Source of the DNA: Fen-1258 sp947085815
Lineage (GTDB): Bacteria; Bacteroidota; Ignavibacteria; Ignavibacteriales; Melioribacteraceae
Assembly: GCA_947085815.1 (NCBI GenBank)
Contig: CAMTXU010000024.1
Coordinates: 1-64,000, forward strand
Length of the DNA: 64,000 nt
Direction: 5' to 3'
Shown here: positions 43,884 to 52,616 of the stretch, in pieces
Position numbering within the stretch: position 1 is the first letter of the stretch
How the letters are laid out: each line of letters opens with the position of its first letter
Notes under the pieces: model-generated
Database searches by the model: none
Told to the model about the DNA's origin: nothing
What the model saw: only the letters and a program-made list of their open reading frames with translations
Position numbers and translations under genes: made by a program

Positions 43884-44291
43884 ATGGAACGTAAGATAAG
43901 AGTATTAGTGGCTAAAGCAGGATTAGACGGACATGATAGAGGTGCAAAGGTAGTTGCTGCTGCTCTCCGAGATGCCGGTATGGAAGTGATTTACACCGGA
44001 CTTCGTCAAACACCGGAGATGATTGTTGAAGCAGCAATTCAAGAAGATGTTAATGCCATAGGAATTAGTATCCTTTCAGGTGCTCATATGACTCTTTTTC
44101 CAAGAATATTGAATTTGATGAAAGAAAAAGATGTAGATGATATTCTTCTCTTTGGCGGAGGGATTATTCCCAATGAAGATTTGAAGAAATTAAAAGAACT
44201 TGGAGTTGGCGAGTTGTTTACTCCCGGTACTTCAACACAGGATATTATAAAATTTTTGCAAGATTGGGTAGAAAAACATCCGCGTAATTAG
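43884..44291 (+). CDS. Stand-alone cobalamin-binding subunit (methylmalonyl-CoA mutase type)
   Basis: The 135-residue protein is a complete B12-binding domain with the base-off cobalamin motif GLDGHDRGAKV (DxHxxG) at about 14-24. ISILSGAHMTLFP and FGGGIIPNEDLKKLKELG follow. In many archaea and some bacteria, methylmalonyl-CoA mutase has its B12 domain as a separate small subunit; that is the likely role. The large catalytic subunit is not in the window. AAGGAG precedes the ATG and a terminator follows, so the gene is monocistronic. Confidence 0.9.
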   Translation: MERKIRVLVAKAGLDGHDRGAKVVAAALRDAGMEVIYTGLRQTPEMIVEAAIQEDVNAIGISILSGAHMTLFPRILNLMKEKDVDDILLFGGGIIPNEDLKKLKELGVGELFTPGTSTQDIIKFLQDWVEKHPRN

Positions 44292-44316
44292 AAAAGGGGT
44301 CCAATTTTTTGATTAT

Positions 44317-44345
44317 TGCCTCCTGATTTGGGAGGCATTTTTGTT
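44317..44345 (+). terminator. Terminator after the B12-binding gene
   Basis: Stem tgcctcc/ggaggca with a 7-nt loop is followed by a T-rich run. It lies 25 bp after the stop codon. Confidence 0.85.
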
Positions 44346-44423
44346 TCGACTATTCTGTTTCCTGCATTTTATAAATAGTATTCTTTATTTATTTTTAAGC
44401 AGTGATTAATTAGAAAGAATTAT

Positions 44424-45527
44424 ATGGCAAAAAAATCTAAAAACAGAATCATCTTCTTAGACCTAATGCGTACGTTCGCAGTTCTTCTGATGGTGCAAGG
44501 ACACACAATAGATACTTTTCTGGGGGACCAATATAGATCGTTCGATTCTTCCATCTTCAGCATCTGGTATACTGTACGGGGTTTTACCGCTCCCATTTTT
44601 ATGTTTACCTCAGGTGTTGTATTCACATATTTATTGAGATTAAATCATCAACCATTTTCTCAGAATCCGCGTGTAATTAAAGGGTTTTACCGTTTTCTGA
44701 TTCTTGTTCTTATTGGCTACTTACTGCGGTATCCAACGGGACGCATATTTGATTTTAGCGAAGTTACTCATTCTCAATGGATGACATTCTTTACTGTTGA
44801 TGCATTGCAATTGATCGGATTTGGTTTACTGTTCATCCTTTTTCTTTCTTACATTGCCGAGAAATTAAAGTTGAGTGATTATATAGTTTTTTCTTTCGGT
44901 GTATCATTTTTTTTTATTTTGTTTCTTCTAATAGATCAGATTAATTGGGCTAATTTTTTGCCAATTCCTTTTGCTGCCTATTTGTATCATGGTACCGGTT
45001 CATATTTTCCTCTCTTTCCATGGTCAGGTTATGTCATTAGCGGAGGGATATTAGGTGTATATCTTGCAAGAAATCCACTCTCGTTTACCTCGAAAAGTTT
45101 CAGCCTAAAATTATTTGGAATTAGCTTGATCTCCTTCGTCGTCTGTTTTCTTATTCATCAATTTGAAAACTATTTTTATGGAGAGAAAACATTCTGGACC
45201 GACAACTCAGCTCTTATTTTCTACCGACTCGGAATGATTCTAATGTTAAACAGTATTATGTCTTATATTGCCTTAAGACTAAAAACAATACCGGTTATTG
45301 TTTGGCAAGTGGGAAAAAGTACCCTGCTCATTTATGTTGTTCATGTCATTATCTTATATGGCAGCATTTGGATTCCCGGTTTTGCAATGTTCTATCCAAA
45401 AACTTTGAATATCCCGCTCTCTATTCTTGCAGCTATTCTTCTTATTGTTCTTATGTTTGGAATGGTTTCTTTTGTAAATTATGTAAAAAGTAATCGCCGT
45501 AAAAAAGTTGTTGCCGTAGAAATTTAA
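44424..45527 (+). CDS. HGSNAT-like (DUF1624) membrane acyltransferase
   Basis: The 367-residue integral membrane protein has about ten hydrophobic segments. It starts with IIFLDLMRTFAVLLMVQGHTID, the characteristic first helix of the heparan-alpha-glucosaminide N-acetyltransferase catalytic domain family, with its conserved Asp and His. FMFTSGVVFTYLL follows. It probably transfers an acyl group to an envelope sugar across the membrane, but the substrate is unknown. ruvB begins 17 bp downstream, yet no functional link is obvious. Confidence 0.75.
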   Translation: MAKKSKNRIIFLDLMRTFAVLLMVQGHTIDTFLGDQYRSFDSSIFSIWYTVRGFTAPIFMFTSGVVFTYLLRLNHQPFSQNPRVIKGFYRFLILVLIGYLLRYPTGRIFDFSEVTHSQWMTFFTVDALQLIGFGLLFILFLSYIAEKLKLSDYIVFSFGVSFFFILFLLIDQINWANFLPIPFAAYLYHGTGSYFPLFPWSGYVISGGILGVYLARNPLSFTSKSFSLKLFGISLISFVVCFLIHQFENYFYGEKTFWTDNSALIFYRLGMILMLNSIMSYIALRLKTIPVIVWQVGKSTLLIYVVHVIILYGSIWIPGFAMFYPKTLNIPLSILAAILLIVLMFGMVSFVNYVKSNRRKKVVAVEI

Positions 45528-45544
45528 TCAAGACGGAGTGATGG

Positions 45545-46576
45545 GTGAAGAGAAAAACAGAGAACCTAAATCCTGTTAAAAATGAGGATGAAATAAAAAT
45601 AGAACGCTCGCTCCGTCCGCAAAAGTTTGATGAGTTCACCGGTCAATCAAAGATTACTGACAATCTAAAAGTTTTTATTGGTGCCGCAAAAATTAGAAAT
45701 GAAGCTCTGGATCATGTTCTACTAACCGGGCCTCCGGGACTTGGAAAAACTACACTTGCACACATCATAGCAAACGAACTAGGGGTCAAAATAAAAATTT
45801 CATCGGGTCCTGTTTTAGAAAAGCCGGGAGATTTAGCAGGCATACTAACAAACCTCGAAGAAAAATCGGTTCTCTTCATTGATGAAATCCACCGCTTGAG
45901 TCCTGTTGTAGAAGAATATCTTTACTCGGCTATGGAAGATTATAAGTTGGATATAATGATTGACAGCGGTCCTAACGCCCGCACGGTTCAAATCAAGCTT
46001 CCTCACTATACATTAATTGGCGCCACTACGCGCGCCGGATTATTAACAGCACCATTACGCGACAGATTTGGAATTAAATCGCGACTTGATTATTATGAAA
46101 GTGACCTGATAAAAAAAATCGTTCACCGTTCTGCGGATCTTCTCAAAATCAAAATTGATGAGGATGCTGCTTATGAATTAGCCAAGCGGTCGCGCGGTAC
46201 TCCGAGAATAGCTAATAGATTATTGCGCCGTACACGTGATTTTGCGGATTACGAAGAGAAAAAAATAATTGATTTGGCGACGGCAAAAAAAGCTCTCGGT
46301 TCACTTGAGGTTGACGAGTACGGACTTGATGAAATGGATAAAGAGATAATTCTTACAATCATAGAAAAATTCAACGGAGGTCCCGTTGGTTTGGGCACTG
46401 TCTCCGTTGCTGTTAATGAAGATCCCGGTACTATAGAGGAAGTTTATGAACCGTTTTTAATACAGCAAGGATTTATTCAGCGAACTCCGCGCGGTAGAGA
46501 AGCCACCGACCTTGCATATATTCGTTTCAATAAAAAACGCGGAATCCAGAAAACACAAGAAAATCTTTTTGAATAA
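45545..46576 (+). CDS. ruvB: Holliday junction branch migration ATPase RuvB
   Basis: The 343-residue AAA+ motor drives branch migration with RuvA. LRPQKFDEFTGQ opens the conserved part, Walker A is GPPGLGKT (62-69), Walker B VLFIDEIHRLSP, sensor TLIGATTRAG, and arginine finger region APLRDRFG. The C-terminal winged-helix ends QQGFIQRTPRGREAT. The start is GTG at 45545, giving a normal-length N-terminus. ruvA and ruvC are not in the window. kdsA follows 14 bp later. Confidence 0.96.
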   Translation: MKRKTENLNPVKNEDEIKIERSLRPQKFDEFTGQSKITDNLKVFIGAAKIRNEALDHVLLTGPPGLGKTTLAHIIANELGVKIKISSGPVLEKPGDLAGILTNLEEKSVLFIDEIHRLSPVVEEYLYSAMEDYKLDIMIDSGPNARTVQIKLPHYTLIGATTRAGLLTAPLRDRFGIKSRLDYYESDLIKKIVHRSADLLKIKIDEDAAYELAKRSRGTPRIANRLLRRTRDFADYEEKKIIDLATAKKALGSLEVDEYGLDEMDKEIILTIIEKFNGGPVGLGTVSVAVNEDPGTIEEVYEPFLIQQGFIQRTPRGREATDLAYIRFNKKRGIQKTQENLFE

Positions 46577-46590
46577 AAACTGGTGCTAAA

Positions 46591-47406
46591 ATGGTTAAGG
46601 TATGTAAAATTATTATTGGCGGAAATTCGCCGTTCGTATTAATTGCAGGACCGTGCGTTATCGAAAATGAAAAAGTTACTATGCACACGGCTGAAGAGAT
46701 TAAAAAAATTACGTGTGATTTGAATATTCCTTTCATTTTCAAAGCGAGTTACAAAAAAGCAAACCGTACAAATATTAATTCTTTCAGCGGAATTCATTTT
46801 GAGAAAGCTCTTAAGATTCTGCAAAAAGTTAAGAAAGAGTTTTCTGTCCCCATTCTTACAGACATTCATAATGAACAGGAAATTCAGGCGGTTTCTCAAG
46901 TTGCCGATGTATTGCAAATTCCTGCATTTCTCTGCAGACAAACCGATCTATTGATTGCCGCCGCAAGAACCGGAAAAGTAATAAATGTTAAGAAGGGTCA
47001 ATTTTTAGCGCCTCAAGATATGAAGCATGTGATAGAGAAAATTGAATCGGTGAAAAATAAAAAAATATTATTGACCGAGCGGGGTACAACATTTGGCTAC
47101 CACAATCTTGTGGTTGATATGCGTTCTCTCGAAATTATGAAGGAACTTGGATACCCGGTTATTATGGATGCTACACATGCTGTTCAACTGCCCGGCAGCA
47201 CAAATGTATCGGGTGGTGAATCGCGGTTCATACCAACTTTAGCGCGCGCCGCCGCCGCTGTTGGAATTGACGGATTGTTCCTGGAAGTGCACCCCGACCC
47301 AGCTAAAGCATTAAGCGATGCGGGCAGTCAATTGCCCCTTAATTCACTTAGAAAACTTTTGATAATGATAAAACAGATAGACGAACTGGTTAAAAATGAA
47401 AAGTGA
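46591..47406 (+). CDS. kdsA: Kdo-8-phosphate synthase
   Basis: The 271-residue aldolase condenses arabinose 5-phosphate with phosphoenolpyruvate to Kdo-8-phosphate. Motifs are LIAGPCVIE, FKASYKKANRTN, LTDIHNE, QIPAFLCRQTDL, the LTERGTTFGYHNLVVDMR segment, and DATHAVQLPG. It overlaps the next gene by 11 nt. It is the first gene of a run that makes Kdo and exports LPS. Confidence 0.95.
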   Translation: MVKVCKIIIGGNSPFVLIAGPCVIENEKVTMHTAEEIKKITCDLNIPFIFKASYKKANRTNINSFSGIHFEKALKILQKVKKEFSVPILTDIHNEQEIQAVSQVADVLQIPAFLCRQTDLLIAAARTGKVINVKKGQFLAPQDMKHVIEKIESVKNKKILLTERGTTFGYHNLVVDMRSLEIMKELGYPVIMDATHAVQLPGSTNVSGGESRFIPTLARAAAAVGIDGLFLEVHPDPAKALSDAGSQLPLNSLRKLLIMIKQIDELVKNEK

Positions 47407-47893
47407 AGCACTGTCAAAAATTCATGAGATTAAATTATTTCTTTTCGATCTTGAGGGTGTTCTGTTAGATGGCGGTACCTCATTTGAAAAATGCTTCGAT
47501 TCAATTTCTAAAATGTGCAGAGATTTTAATAGTCTGGGTTTGAAATTCGGAATAGTTACGGCAAGAGGGGATGATGAGTTAATCCGTAAGTTAATATCTA
47601 TTGAGAATTGTATAGTGCTTTCGGGTTCACTGGCAAAAGTAGATTTGACAAATAAATATTTACGCGAGCATTCAATCGATTATCAAAATGTATTTTATAT
47701 GGGAGATGATCTGTTGGATATTCCTCTTCTTCAAAGGTGTGGATTATCTGCCGCCCCTAAAAGCGCGAGAAGGGAAGTAAAACGAGCGGCAATGTTTACT
47801 ATAGCTGCCGAAAATTGCGAAGAGATCTTAAATGAAATATTTAATCATCTAAAAAAGGTTAAGGAGCCAGCAAGCCGTGCAACAAAGCATTAA
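47396..47893 (+). CDS. KdsC-like HAD phosphatase with altered DxE motif
   Basis: The 165-residue HAD protein lies where Kdo-8-phosphate phosphatase (KdsC) is expected. Motif II (VTARGDD), the lysine (SLAKVDLTNKYL) and motif IV (MGDDLLDIPLL) are present. Motif I reads FDLEGVLLDGG, so the second Asp of the usual DxD is Glu. HAD enzymes with DxE exist (MtnC-type), so activity may be kept; otherwise another phosphatase must do the step. It overlaps both neighbours (11 nt with kdsA, 17 nt with the next gene), indicating one operon. Confidence 0.8.
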   Translation: MKSEALSKIHEIKLFLFDLEGVLLDGGTSFEKCFDSISKMCRDFNSLGLKFGIVTARGDDELIRKLISIENCIVLSGSLAKVDLTNKYLREHSIDYQNVFYMGDDLLDIPLLQRCGLSAAPKSARREVKRAAMFTIAAENCEEILNEIFNHLKKVKEPASRATKH

Positions 47894-48647
47894 CGAAAAA
47901 TTTCCGCGTCAGCTAAGCTCGAAAGAAAAACAGTGGCTTTTTGCAGCACTTCCTGAAAATAAATTGGGTTATAAACAATACCGGGATATAATAGAAAACC
48001 TGCTTGTTATCGGTTATGGACGATTCGGCGAAGGTAATTTCATACTCGGTGAAGAAGGTGACATAATAGATTTTGAAAATTCCTCATCACCAATATTAGC
48101 CGTAGCTAATATAACTTTTGACGTTGGTAAAGTTTACGTTACAATTCACGAAGAACTTGATGGACAGATAGAAGTAGATATAAAAGGAACTGCCGTAGAG
48201 CATATTCCGGATGATTTAGAACAGGCAAAAGTTTGGACATACTCCAACTGGATACCGGGAGAAAAGGCTCCGTTCGATAAATCGGCGGTTCGCGAAATAC
48301 ATCTTGTCAAAAACGAAATTGTTTTAGTCATTGCGCCAATTCATAAAAAAGTCTGGGTTTATAACTCCAAGAGTGGAATAAATCACTTCATTCCGGTGAC
48401 TAATTATTATAATGAGATGATGATTTTATTGAACAACAAAAATTCTGATACAGCATTAAACCCCGGAAGATTATTTTCGAATCTGAGTGAATTTACCGAC
48501 CAGCAACTGGCACAAGGATTTTTAGTTTACAACAAATATTCGAATCGTATAGAATTAGATTATCACCAGTTCGATAGCAAGATAAACCGGAAGAAAGAAT
48601 CATTTTTTAGTTTTTTCTTTAATAAAGAGAGATCTTCAAAAAATTAG
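47877..48647 (+). CDS. Unrecognised protein in the Kdo/LPS operon
   Basis: The 256-residue product (GTG start) has no signal peptide and no membrane segment. I do not recognise the family. It begins with a helical part (KEKQWLFAALPENKLGYKQY), followed by a beta-rich part with FGEGNFILGEEGDIIDFE and VYVTIHEELDGQIEVDI. A Lys- and Phe-rich end follows (KESFFSFFFNKERSSKN). It overlaps the KdsC-like gene by 17 nt and ends 8 bp before kdsD, so it is translated with Kdo enzymes. A role in envelope assembly or its control is inferred from position only. Confidence 0.8.
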   Translation: MQQSINEKFPRQLSSKEKQWLFAALPENKLGYKQYRDIIENLLVIGYGRFGEGNFILGEEGDIIDFENSSSPILAVANITFDVGKVYVTIHEELDGQIEVDIKGTAVEHIPDDLEQAKVWTYSNWIPGEKAPFDKSAVREIHLVKNEIVLVIAPIHKKVWVYNSKSGINHFIPVTNYYNEMMILLNNKNSDTALNPGRLFSNLSEFTDQQLAQGFLVYNKYSNRIELDYHQFDSKINRKKESFFSFFFNKERSSKN

Positions 48648-48655
48648 AGGTTTTA

Positions 48656-49633
48656 GTGACCGAAGAACAAATAATCTCCAAAGGGAGAGAAGTAATTAAA
48701 ATTGAAGGAGAGGCTGTTATTGATTTAGCGGAAAGTCTGGATGAAAATTTTTCACATGCGGTTCAGCTTATCTTCAATTCGAAAGGACGTGTGGTATTTA
48801 CCGGCATGGGTAAATCCGGAATTATTGCGCGAAAAATCGTAGCAACAATGAATTCAACGGGAACAGCCGCAATTTATATGCATCCTACAGACGCTCTTCA
48901 CGGCGACCTTGGTATGGTACGTAAAGATGACACGGTAATTTTAATTTCTAAAAGCGGAAATACGGAAGAATTGCATCAACTTATTCCGATGTTAAAACGT
49001 ATTGGTGTAACAATCATAGGCATGCTCGGCGAGGTTAAATCTAAGATTGCAAGTGACTGCGATATTATATTAAATGTAAGTGTAAAAGAAGAAGCTTGCC
49101 CGCATGATCTGGCACCGACCGCATCAACAACAGTGTCGCTAGTAATGGGCGATGCACTTGCAATTGCGCTCTTAGAACTTCGCGGTTTTACAATTGAGGA
49201 TTTTGCTTTGCTCCACCCCGGCGGAAGTTTAGGCAAACGCCTATCACTCAAAATTTCCGAGATAATGATAAAGGGGCGAGATATCCCAATCGTAAATGAA
49301 AAAACGTCAATCAAAGATACTATTTTAGAAATTACATCGAAGCGGCTGGGAACAACTTGTGTAGTTGACGATTCAGGAATTCTAACCGGCGTTATTACAG
49401 ACGGCGATTTGAGAAGACTTTTGGAGAAGACGCTTGAGATTAAAAATTTAAACGCATTAGAGATAATGACAAAAAGACCAAAAACAATCAGCAAAGATTT
49501 TTTAGCATCCTTCGCAATTCAACAGATGGAAAAATTCAATATCACTTCTCTTATTGTGGCAGATATAAATAAAAAACCGGAAGGAATTATCCACCTTCAC
49601 GATCTTGTAAAGCTTGGTTTGCAATCAAGATGA
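48656..49633 (+). CDS. kdsD: Arabinose-5-phosphate isomerase
   Basis: The 325-residue enzyme supplies arabinose 5-phosphate to KdsA. The N-terminal SIS sugar-isomerase domain (about 35-180) shows GMGKSGIIARKIVATMNSTG, HGDLGM, and LISKSGNTEE. The CPHDLAPTASTT segment and LLHPGGSLGKRL are KpsF/KdsD signatures. Two CBS domains fill residues 205-325 and may sense nucleotides. The start is GTG at 48656. The stop overlaps lptC by 4 nt. Confidence 0.94.
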   Translation: MTEEQIISKGREVIKIEGEAVIDLAESLDENFSHAVQLIFNSKGRVVFTGMGKSGIIARKIVATMNSTGTAAIYMHPTDALHGDLGMVRKDDTVILISKSGNTEELHQLIPMLKRIGVTIIGMLGEVKSKIASDCDIILNVSVKEEACPHDLAPTASTTVSLVMGDALAIALLELRGFTIEDFALLHPGGSLGKRLSLKISEIMIKGRDIPIVNEKTSIKDTILEITSKRLGTTCVVDDSGILTGVITDGDLRRLLEKTLEIKNLNALEIMTKRPKTISKDFLASFAIQQMEKFNITSLIVADINKKPEGIIHLHDLVKLGLQSR

Positions 49634-50172
49634 AAAGAAATTTTATATTCTTCATCGTTCTAATTTCCTTTATCTCCTGTTCCGAAGAAAAAATACAACC
49701 TCAAATTGAGAGGTCGAATATTGAAGGGGAAATCCCTTCAAATGAAAGTTGGAACTCTAAGATTATTTTTACAGATGAAGGAAGAGTAAAAGCAATTTTA
49801 TATTCCGATCACTTAAAAATGTTCGAAGTACAGAAGATAACACTTCTGGGAAAAATGAAAATCAATTTTTACAATAATGAGCAGAAGAGCACATCATGGC
49901 TTACATCATTGCGGGGAAGGGTAAACGATGTAACTAAAGATATGTATGCTATTGACAGCGTTGTGGCGCAAAACGACAGCGGAACAGTACTAAAAACAAG
50001 CCAGTTAATGTGGCGCAACAGCGATCAAAAAATTGTTACCGATAAGTTTGTAACCATCACTTCGCCAAAAGAGATAATTCAGGGGTTTGGCTTGGAGTCG
50101 GATCAGCATTTGGAAAACTATAAGATCTTCAATGTAACTTACTCGAAGAATCGAACGGGCGCTTCTAAATGA
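49630..50172 (+). CDS. lptC: LPS export protein LptC
   Basis: The 180-residue protein has a lipoprotein-like signal (FISC, C17) and the LptC beta-jellyroll pattern: WNSKIIFTDEGRVKAILYSDH, then TSWLTSLRGRVND, TGTVLKTSQLMW-like strands and VTDKFVTITSPKEIIQGFGL. In the Lpt system LptC receives LPS from LptBFG and passes it to LptA. Bacteroidota LptC are often lipid-anchored rather than helix-anchored, as here. It overlaps kdsD and the OstA-like gene by 4 nt each. Confidence 0.85.
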   Translation: MKRNFIFFIVLISFISCSEEKIQPQIERSNIEGEIPSNESWNSKIIFTDEGRVKAILYSDHLKMFEVQKITLLGKMKINFYNNEQKSTSWLTSLRGRVNDVTKDMYAIDSVVAQNDSGTVLKTSQLMWRNSDQKIVTDKFVTITSPKEIIQGFGLESDQHLENYKIFNVTYSKNRTGASK

Positions 50173-51584
50173 AAGCGTTCTTTTATTTCTCAATATTTCT
50201 TTTTTGGGTTTCTCCTGTCTACTGCCAATCTACCGAACCGCTCGAAATTAGAGGTTCAACTTTTACCGGAAAAGTTATTAATGGTGAAACAATTCAGGAA
50301 TTTGAGCGAGATGTTGTAATTACACAAGGTGCTGTGAGAATTACTTGCAATAAAGCAATTCAGTACGTTGCGCGTAATGAGGCAGAGTTGATTGGTAAAG
50401 TTACCGTAACACAAGACAGCATTGTTATTAAAACAGAACGCGGTTATTATTACGGTAATAAAAAGATTGCTCATTCTAACGCGGGATTGACTCTTAATGA
50501 CGGACATGTCTGGCTGGAATCAAAAAACGGATACTACTATTTCGATGAAAAGCATTCCTACTTTTATGAAAATGTAAAACTTTATGATGCTGTCTCAAAG
50601 TTAAAAGCAGATCGTCTCAATTACTATGATGATAACGATAAAGCGGTTGCTGCCGGTAATGTAATGGTCAGCGATACTTCTACAACTATATTTGCCGACA
50701 GCTTAATTCATTTCCGAAACACGGATGAATCTTTCGGATTCAACAATATCAGAATATATAATCCATCAAACAGGCTGGCGATTTTTGGAAATAAACTTGA
50801 GGATTCAGGTAAAAAAAATTATTCGAGGATAACCGAGAATCCGTTTCTTGTGCGAATTGATACAACAGATTCGGGCGCATTAGATACATTAGTAATTTCC
50901 GCAAAGACTTTGGAATCCTACGAGGACAGCACAAAAAAGTTGATTGCAACAGATTCGGTTAAAATTGTTCGTAAAAATTTTGCCTCGGTAAATGGTCAAA
51001 CTTTTTATTATAAAGATGGAAATCTGATAGAAACATTCCGCAGAGAATCCGATTCTCTTCCGCCGGTAATGTGGAATGACGAAACACAAATTGTTGGCGA
51101 TTCTATAAGAATGATTATGAAAGATAATCGGCTCGAAAAAATAACGATCGACGCAAGCGCTTCCATTATTACCGCCAACAAGGATTCACTTAACCGGTTC
51201 GACCAGATCTCCGGTAAAAATATTAAATTGTTTTTTGGTAAGGAGGGGTTGGAGAAAACCGAAGTCGAAGGAAATGCACTGAGTATTTATTACATGTATG
51301 AGGAAAACGAGCCTAACGGATTAATAAAATCAAGTTCGGAACGTGCAAAATTTATTTTTGAAAAGAAAAGTGTTTCAGATGTTCGTTTCTATGGAAAACC
51401 GGTGAGTGAGTTTCATCCGGAAAATATTATAAGCGGAAAAGAAAAAGATTACACTATTCCAACATTCCGATTATTTACCAAAAAACCGACGAAAGAGAAT
51501 CTTCTGCTAAACAGGAAGGATATTCTTTTTTACTTAATGAAGGATAAGCAATACTATGCCGCAAAATCTGATTCTACGAAGTGA
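50169..51584 (+). CDS. OstA/LptA-like LPS transport protein
   Basis: The 471-residue exported protein has a signal peptide (cleavage near PVYCQS, residue 20). A long series of OstA-type beta strands follows: FERDVVITQGAVRITCNKA, EAELIGKVTVTQD, and VWLESKNGYYYFDEKHSYFY. It is much longer than E. coli LptA, which fits the extended OstA-like proteins of Bacteroidota that bridge the periplasm. It probably forms the conduit between LptC and the outer-membrane LptD. It overlaps lptB by 29 nt. Confidence 0.85.
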   Translation: MKAFFYFSIFLFWVSPVYCQSTEPLEIRGSTFTGKVINGETIQEFERDVVITQGAVRITCNKAIQYVARNEAELIGKVTVTQDSIVIKTERGYYYGNKKIAHSNAGLTLNDGHVWLESKNGYYYFDEKHSYFYENVKLYDAVSKLKADRLNYYDDNDKAVAAGNVMVSDTSTTIFADSLIHFRNTDESFGFNNIRIYNPSNRLAIFGNKLEDSGKKNYSRITENPFLVRIDTTDSGALDTLVISAKTLESYEDSTKKLIATDSVKIVRKNFASVNGQTFYYKDGNLIETFRRESDSLPPVMWNDETQIVGDSIRMIMKDNRLEKITIDASASIITANKDSLNRFDQISGKNIKLFFGKEGLEKTEVEGNALSIYYMYEENEPNGLIKSSSERAKFIFEKKSVSDVRFYGKPVSEFHPENIISGKEKDYTIPTFRLFTKKPTKENLLLNRKDILFYLMKDKQYYAAKSDSTK

Positions 51585-52299
51585 AAAACTTAAGAAGGTT
51601 TATAAGAAGAGAGCCGTAGTTAATAATGTCTCCGTGCAAGTACAACAGGGAGAAGTGGTTGGATTGCTCGGTCCAAACGGTGCCGGTAAGACTACTACAT
51701 TTTATATGATAGTCGGGATGATAAAACCGAATGATGGTAAAGTATTTTTAGAAGAGCTTGAAATTACGGATGAACCGATGTATAAACGGGCGAAGATGGG
51801 AATTGGATATTTACCTCAAGAAGCCTCCGTATTCAGAAGGTTGAGCGTTGAAGACAATATAATGGCGGTTCTGCAGATGATGGATCTTTCTTACGAGGAG
51901 AGAATAGAAACGCAGGAGAAATTATTAACTGAGCTTGGAATTTTATATGTCAGAAAAAATTTGGGTTTCCAATTGAGCGGCGGTGAAAGAAGAAGGTGCG
52001 AAATTGCGCGCGCGCTTGCCACTAATCCAAAATTTATTTTACTTGATGAACCTTTCGCCGGGGTAGACCCGATTGCCGTAGAAGATATTATGAGCATTGT
52101 TGCTAATCTGAAGAATAAAGGAATAGGAATATTAATAACCGATCACAATGTTCATGAGACGTTGAGCATTGTAGACCGTGGTTACATACTTATCAACGGA
52201 CAAATCTTCAAAGAGGGAACAGCTCACGATTTGGCTGAAGACACCGAAGTGCGGAAATTATATCTCGGTGAAAAATTTAAATTAGACCGGTATTCTTAA
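51556..52299 (+). CDS. lptB: LPS export ABC transporter ATPase LptB
   Basis: The 247-residue ATPase powers LPS extraction with LptF/G. Walker A GPNGAGKTT, Q-loop IGYLPQEASVFRRL, signature LSGGERRRCEIARAL, Walker B ILLDEPFAGVDPIAVEDI and the H-loop TDHNVHETL are all typical of LptB. The start codon lies 29 nt inside the OstA-like gene, and AGGA is found 11 nt before it. The stop overlaps a convergent small gene by 4 nt, leaving no room for a terminator. Confidence 0.95.
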   Translation: MPQNLILRSEKLKKVYKKRAVVNNVSVQVQQGEVVGLLGPNGAGKTTTFYMIVGMIKPNDGKVFLEELEITDEPMYKRAKMGIGYLPQEASVFRRLSVEDNIMAVLQMMDLSYEERIETQEKLLTELGILYVRKNLGFQLSGGERRRCEIARALATNPKFILLDEPFAGVDPIAVEDIMSIVANLKNKGIGILITDHNVHETLSIVDRGYILINGQIFKEGTAHDLAEDTEVRKLYLGEKFKLDRYS

Positions 52300-52616
52300 A
52301 ATACGGTAAATATGATGTAGCTGAATGCGCTGACGAATGTTAAGTAGAGGAAAATCCAGAAACTCTGCTTAATTTTTTTTATCAGAATTCTCTTCTTCAA
52401 ATAAGAAATTGTAGATTCTTGATCGCGCTTGTAATCGCCTTTTTCAACAGACCATTTATAAAAGTTATTCTCTTTCACTTTCTTCATATTTCTTTCTTGA
52501 AATCGCCCCCAAAATAGCGTTAAATAATTATCCTTATAATGATGATTATCACAAACAGGTCTTGGAATAATATCATTATCGGTGAATTCAACAATCAGTT
52601 TAGAGCAAAAGCTCAC
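52296..52616 (-). CDS. Small C-tail membrane protein of unknown function
   Basis: The 106-residue frame starts with GTG at 52616, overlapping the stop of the aldehyde dehydrogenase gene (GTGA), so coupled translation is plausible. It has a short Cys-bearing start (SFCSKL; PVCDNHHYKD), a basic middle (MKKVKENNFYKW, YLKKRILIKKIKQ) and one C-terminal membrane helix (FWIFLYLTFVSAFSYIIF). No family is recognised. Its end overlaps lptB by 4 nt on the other strand. Confidence 0.5.
   Translation of the reverse strand: MSFCSKLIVEFTDNDIIPRPVCDNHHYKDNYLTLFWGRFQERNMKKVKENNFYKWSVEKGDYKRDQESTISYLKKRILIKKIKQSFWIFLYLTFVSAFSYIIFTVF

Noticed and set aside
48976..49494. 172-residue minus-strand open frame within kdsD
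   Set aside because: It is the shadow of a strongly conserved SIS-CBS gene; the sequence shows no family features.
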